Below are positions 62,315-64,000 of a stretch of DNA of 64,000 bases, piece after piece (the stretch's first letter is position 1; every line of letters begins with the position of its first letter). The position numbers were made by a program, and so were the translations under genes. The notes under the pieces are model-generated. The model had not been told where the DNA came from. It saw only the letters and a program-made list of their open reading frames with translations, and did no database searches. This stretch comes from Bacteroidales bacterium UBA6397 (GTDB taxonomy: Bacteria; Bacteroidota; Bacteroidia; Bacteroidales; UBA932): assembly GCA_002439875.1 (NCBI GenBank), contig DJQB01000038.1:24528-88527 (forward strand). Direction: 5' to 3'.

Positions 62315-63928
62315 TTACCTTTTCTTTTCCCTATAAGCCATCGCCGCCTCCACGAACTTCACGAAGATTGGCTGAGGGTTCTCAGGCGTGCTCTTGAGCT
62401 CAGGGTGGAACTGCACTCCTATGAAGAACGGATGCGTCGGGATCTCGACGATCTCCACCAGCCCAGTGTCCGGATTCTTTCCCGTGGCCTTGAGCCCCGC
62501 TGCCTCCATCCTTTCAAGGTAGGCGTTGTTGAACTCATAGCGGTGACGGTGTCTCTCCGAGATCATCCCGCTGCCGTAAATCCTGTAAGCCAACGAGTTC
62601 TTGTCCAGTTTGCAGTCGTACGCCCCAAGCCTCATTGTACCGCCCTTTATCGTTGTGCTCTTCTGTTCCTCCATCAGATCAATGACCGGATTGGCCGCGT
62701 TCGGGTTGACCTCCGCAGAGATCGCATCCTTGATTCCAAGCACATCTCTGGCGAACTCGACCACACACATCTGCATTCCCAGACATATTCCGAAGAACGG
62801 CACGTTATGCTCGCGGGCGTATTTTATTGCAAGAATCTTGCCTTCCAGTCCCCTCTCGCCGAATCCAGGAGCGACGAGGATTCCGTCCATATTCCCGATC
62901 TTCTCCTCAAGGTTGGAACTGTCAAGGTGCTCGCTCTGGACCGTGTGGACATTCACCTTGCACTCGTTGGCGGCTCCGGCGTGAACGAACGACTCAAGGA
63001 TTGACTTGTAAGCGTCCTGAAGTTCGACATATTTCCCGACAAGGGCAATATCAACCTGATGTTCAGGGTTATAGAGTCTGTCAAGGAATGACTTCAGATT
63101 CGTGAAGTCTGGCTCCGGAGCGGAGATTCCGAAATGATTCAGAACCATCTCATCAAGATGCTCGTCCTCCATATTCAGAGGCACCTGATAGATTGACGGA
63201 GCATCAATTGATTGGATCACATGACCAGGCTTGACATTGCAGAAAAGAGCGACCTTGCGGCGAATCTCAGGAGTCAGTTCCATCTCGGTACGGCATACGA
63301 TGATGTCCGGATGGACACCGGCCTGCTGGAGCATCTGGACTGAGTGCTGGGTTGGCTTGGTCTTGAGTTCCTTGGCTGCGCGAAGGTAAGGGACCAGAGT
63401 AAGGTGAATGCTGATGAGGTCCTCGTCAGGGAGTTCCCACTGGAGTTGACGGATGGCCTCCACAAACGGCTGAGACTCCATGTCGCCCACTGTTCCTCCT
63501 ACTTCTGTGACGATCACGTCATATTTGCCGGTCTTGCCAAGGAGCAGCATCCTGCGCTTGATCTCGTCAGTGATATGAGGTACAATCTGTACAGTCTTGC
63601 CAAGATAGGCTCCTTCCCTCTCCTTGTTGATGACAGTCCAGTAGATCTTGCCGGTCGTCACATTGTTGGCCTTGGACATATGCACACCCAGGAACCTCTC
63701 ATAATGGCCAAGGTCGAGATCGGTCTCAGCTCCGTCATCCGTCACGTAGCACTCCCCGTGCTCGTAAGGGTTCAATGTACCCGGATCGATGTTGATGTAG
63801 GGATCGAATTTCTGGATGGTGACCCGCAGCCCTCTGGCTTGAAGAAGTTTGGCCAACGATGCGGCTATAATGCCCTTTCCAAGGGATGAAGCGACACCGC
63901 CAGTAACGAAAACATACTTTGTACTCAT
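62315..63928 (-). CDS. pyrG: CTP synthase
   Basis: A 537-residue enzyme that aminates UTP to CTP using glutamine. The N-terminal synthetase domain starts KYVFVTGGVASSLGKGIIAASLAKLLQ with the P-loop and has EVGGTVGDMESQPFVEAIRQ. The C-terminal class I glutaminase has GILVAPGFGERG, the nucleophile Cys in FFGICLGMQMCV and the His/Glu in GVQFHPELKS. Full length. A -7 box TAAATTTG on the minus strand lies at 63955-63962, 27 bases before the ATG. Confidence 0.97.
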   Translation of the reverse strand: MSTKYVFVTGGVASSLGKGIIAASLAKLLQARGLRVTIQKFDPYINIDPGTLNPYEHGECYVTDDGAETDLDLGHYERFLGVHMSKANNVTTGKIYWTVINKEREGAYLGKTVQIVPHITDEIKRRMLLLGKTGKYDVIVTEVGGTVGDMESQPFVEAIRQLQWELPDEDLISIHLTLVPYLRAAKELKTKPTQHSVQMLQQAGVHPDIIVCRTEMELTPEIRRKVALFCNVKPGHVIQSIDAPSIYQVPLNMEDEHLDEMVLNHFGISAPEPDFTNLKSFLDRLYNPEHQVDIALVGKYVELQDAYKSILESFVHAGAANECKVNVHTVQSEHLDSSNLEEKIGNMDGILVAPGFGERGLEGKILAIKYAREHNVPFFGICLGMQMCVVEFARDVLGIKDAISAEVNPNAANPVIDLMEEQKSTTIKGGTMRLGAYDCKLDKNSLAYRIYGSGMISERHRHRYEFNNAYLERMEAAGLKATGKNPDTGLVEIVEIPTHPFFIGVQFHPELKSTPENPQPIFVKFVEAAMAYREKKR

Positions 63929-63954
63929 ATTCTTTTCTGCTCTTTACTGGACTA

Positions 63955-63962
63955 CAAATTTA
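63955..63962 (-). promoter_or_regulatory. -7 box for pyrG
   Basis: Minus-strand TAAATTTG 27 bases upstream of the pyrG ATG. The -33 region is close to the window edge and poorly matched. Confidence 0.5.
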
Positions 63963-64000
63963 TGTCAAAAATGTCATTACAGAAAATTTTTGTTTATTAA

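Noticed and set aside
1..64000. tRNA, rRNA, prophage or insertion-sequence genes
   Set aside because: I looked through the intergenic regions and found no cloverleaf-like sequence, rRNA, transposase, integrase or phage protein.

Overview
The window is a stretch of chromosome from a Bacteroidota bacterium, most likely of the order Bacteroidales. Four things point there: a SusC/SusD/SusE outer-membrane glycan system, TamL, TatA/TatC without TatB, and promoters of the Bacteroides type (TTTG, about 19-23 bases, TAnnTTTG) in front of many genes. A cysteate synthase, the enzyme that would feed sulfonolipid synthesis, fits an Alistipes-like or related sulfonolipid-making lineage, but the genus cannot be fixed from this sequence. 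Coding density is high, and I found no tRNA, rRNA, CRISPR array, transposase or phage gene.

Layout. 1-5.8 kb (minus strand): the operon ligA, BrkB/YihY membrane protein, relA/spoT, and an Ig-like lipoprotein cut by the window edge. 6-14 kb: a PPi-type phosphofructokinase (+), then a minus-strand run of arginine decarboxylase, TrmH-type rRNA methyltransferase, a receiver/PEP-pyruvate-binding fusion and a GH13 enzyme. 14-20.7 kb: tamL (+), rlmD, a Na/Pi cotransporter and an FprA flavodiiron protein. 20.8-24.5 kb (+): rarA, a Ca/Na antiporter and cysteate synthase. 24.5-25.1 kb is non-coding and full of inverted repeats (MITE-like). 25-31 kb: a PlsC-type acyltransferase, queA, an AT-rich gap, an XRE regulator with its own palindromic operator, pyrD and cinA. 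31-39 kb (minus): valS, thioesterase, tatA, tatC, an ABC-F ATPase, a GIN-domain protein and an M19 dipeptidase. 39-42.8 kb (+): DUF3467 protein, KdsC-type phosphatase, Maf, an unknown lipoprotein and a PagL-like protein.

42.8-54.6 kb is the main accessory system: a six-gene polysaccharide utilization locus (SusR-like membrane regulator, SusC, SusD, SusE-like glycan-binding protein, GH66 dextranase, GH97 alpha-glucosidase). The GH66 enzyme points to dextran or another alpha-1,6-glucan as substrate. Surface binding and cutting by SusE/GH66 would feed oligosaccharides through SusCD to the periplasmic GH97. 54.7-58.7 kb (minus): a lipoprotein of unknown role, a CNNM/CBS protein, and an AAA_14/DUF4143 ATPase preceded by three 23-bp-period repeats. 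59-64 kb (minus): pyrG, a glutaminyl-peptide cyclotransferase, and a TonB-dependent receptor controlled by a TPP riboswitch, hence probably a thiamine importer.

Across the whole window the hexamer GAATAT/ATATTC is about four to five times more frequent than chance, in all reading frames and between genes. This is the most unexpected DNA-level signal found.
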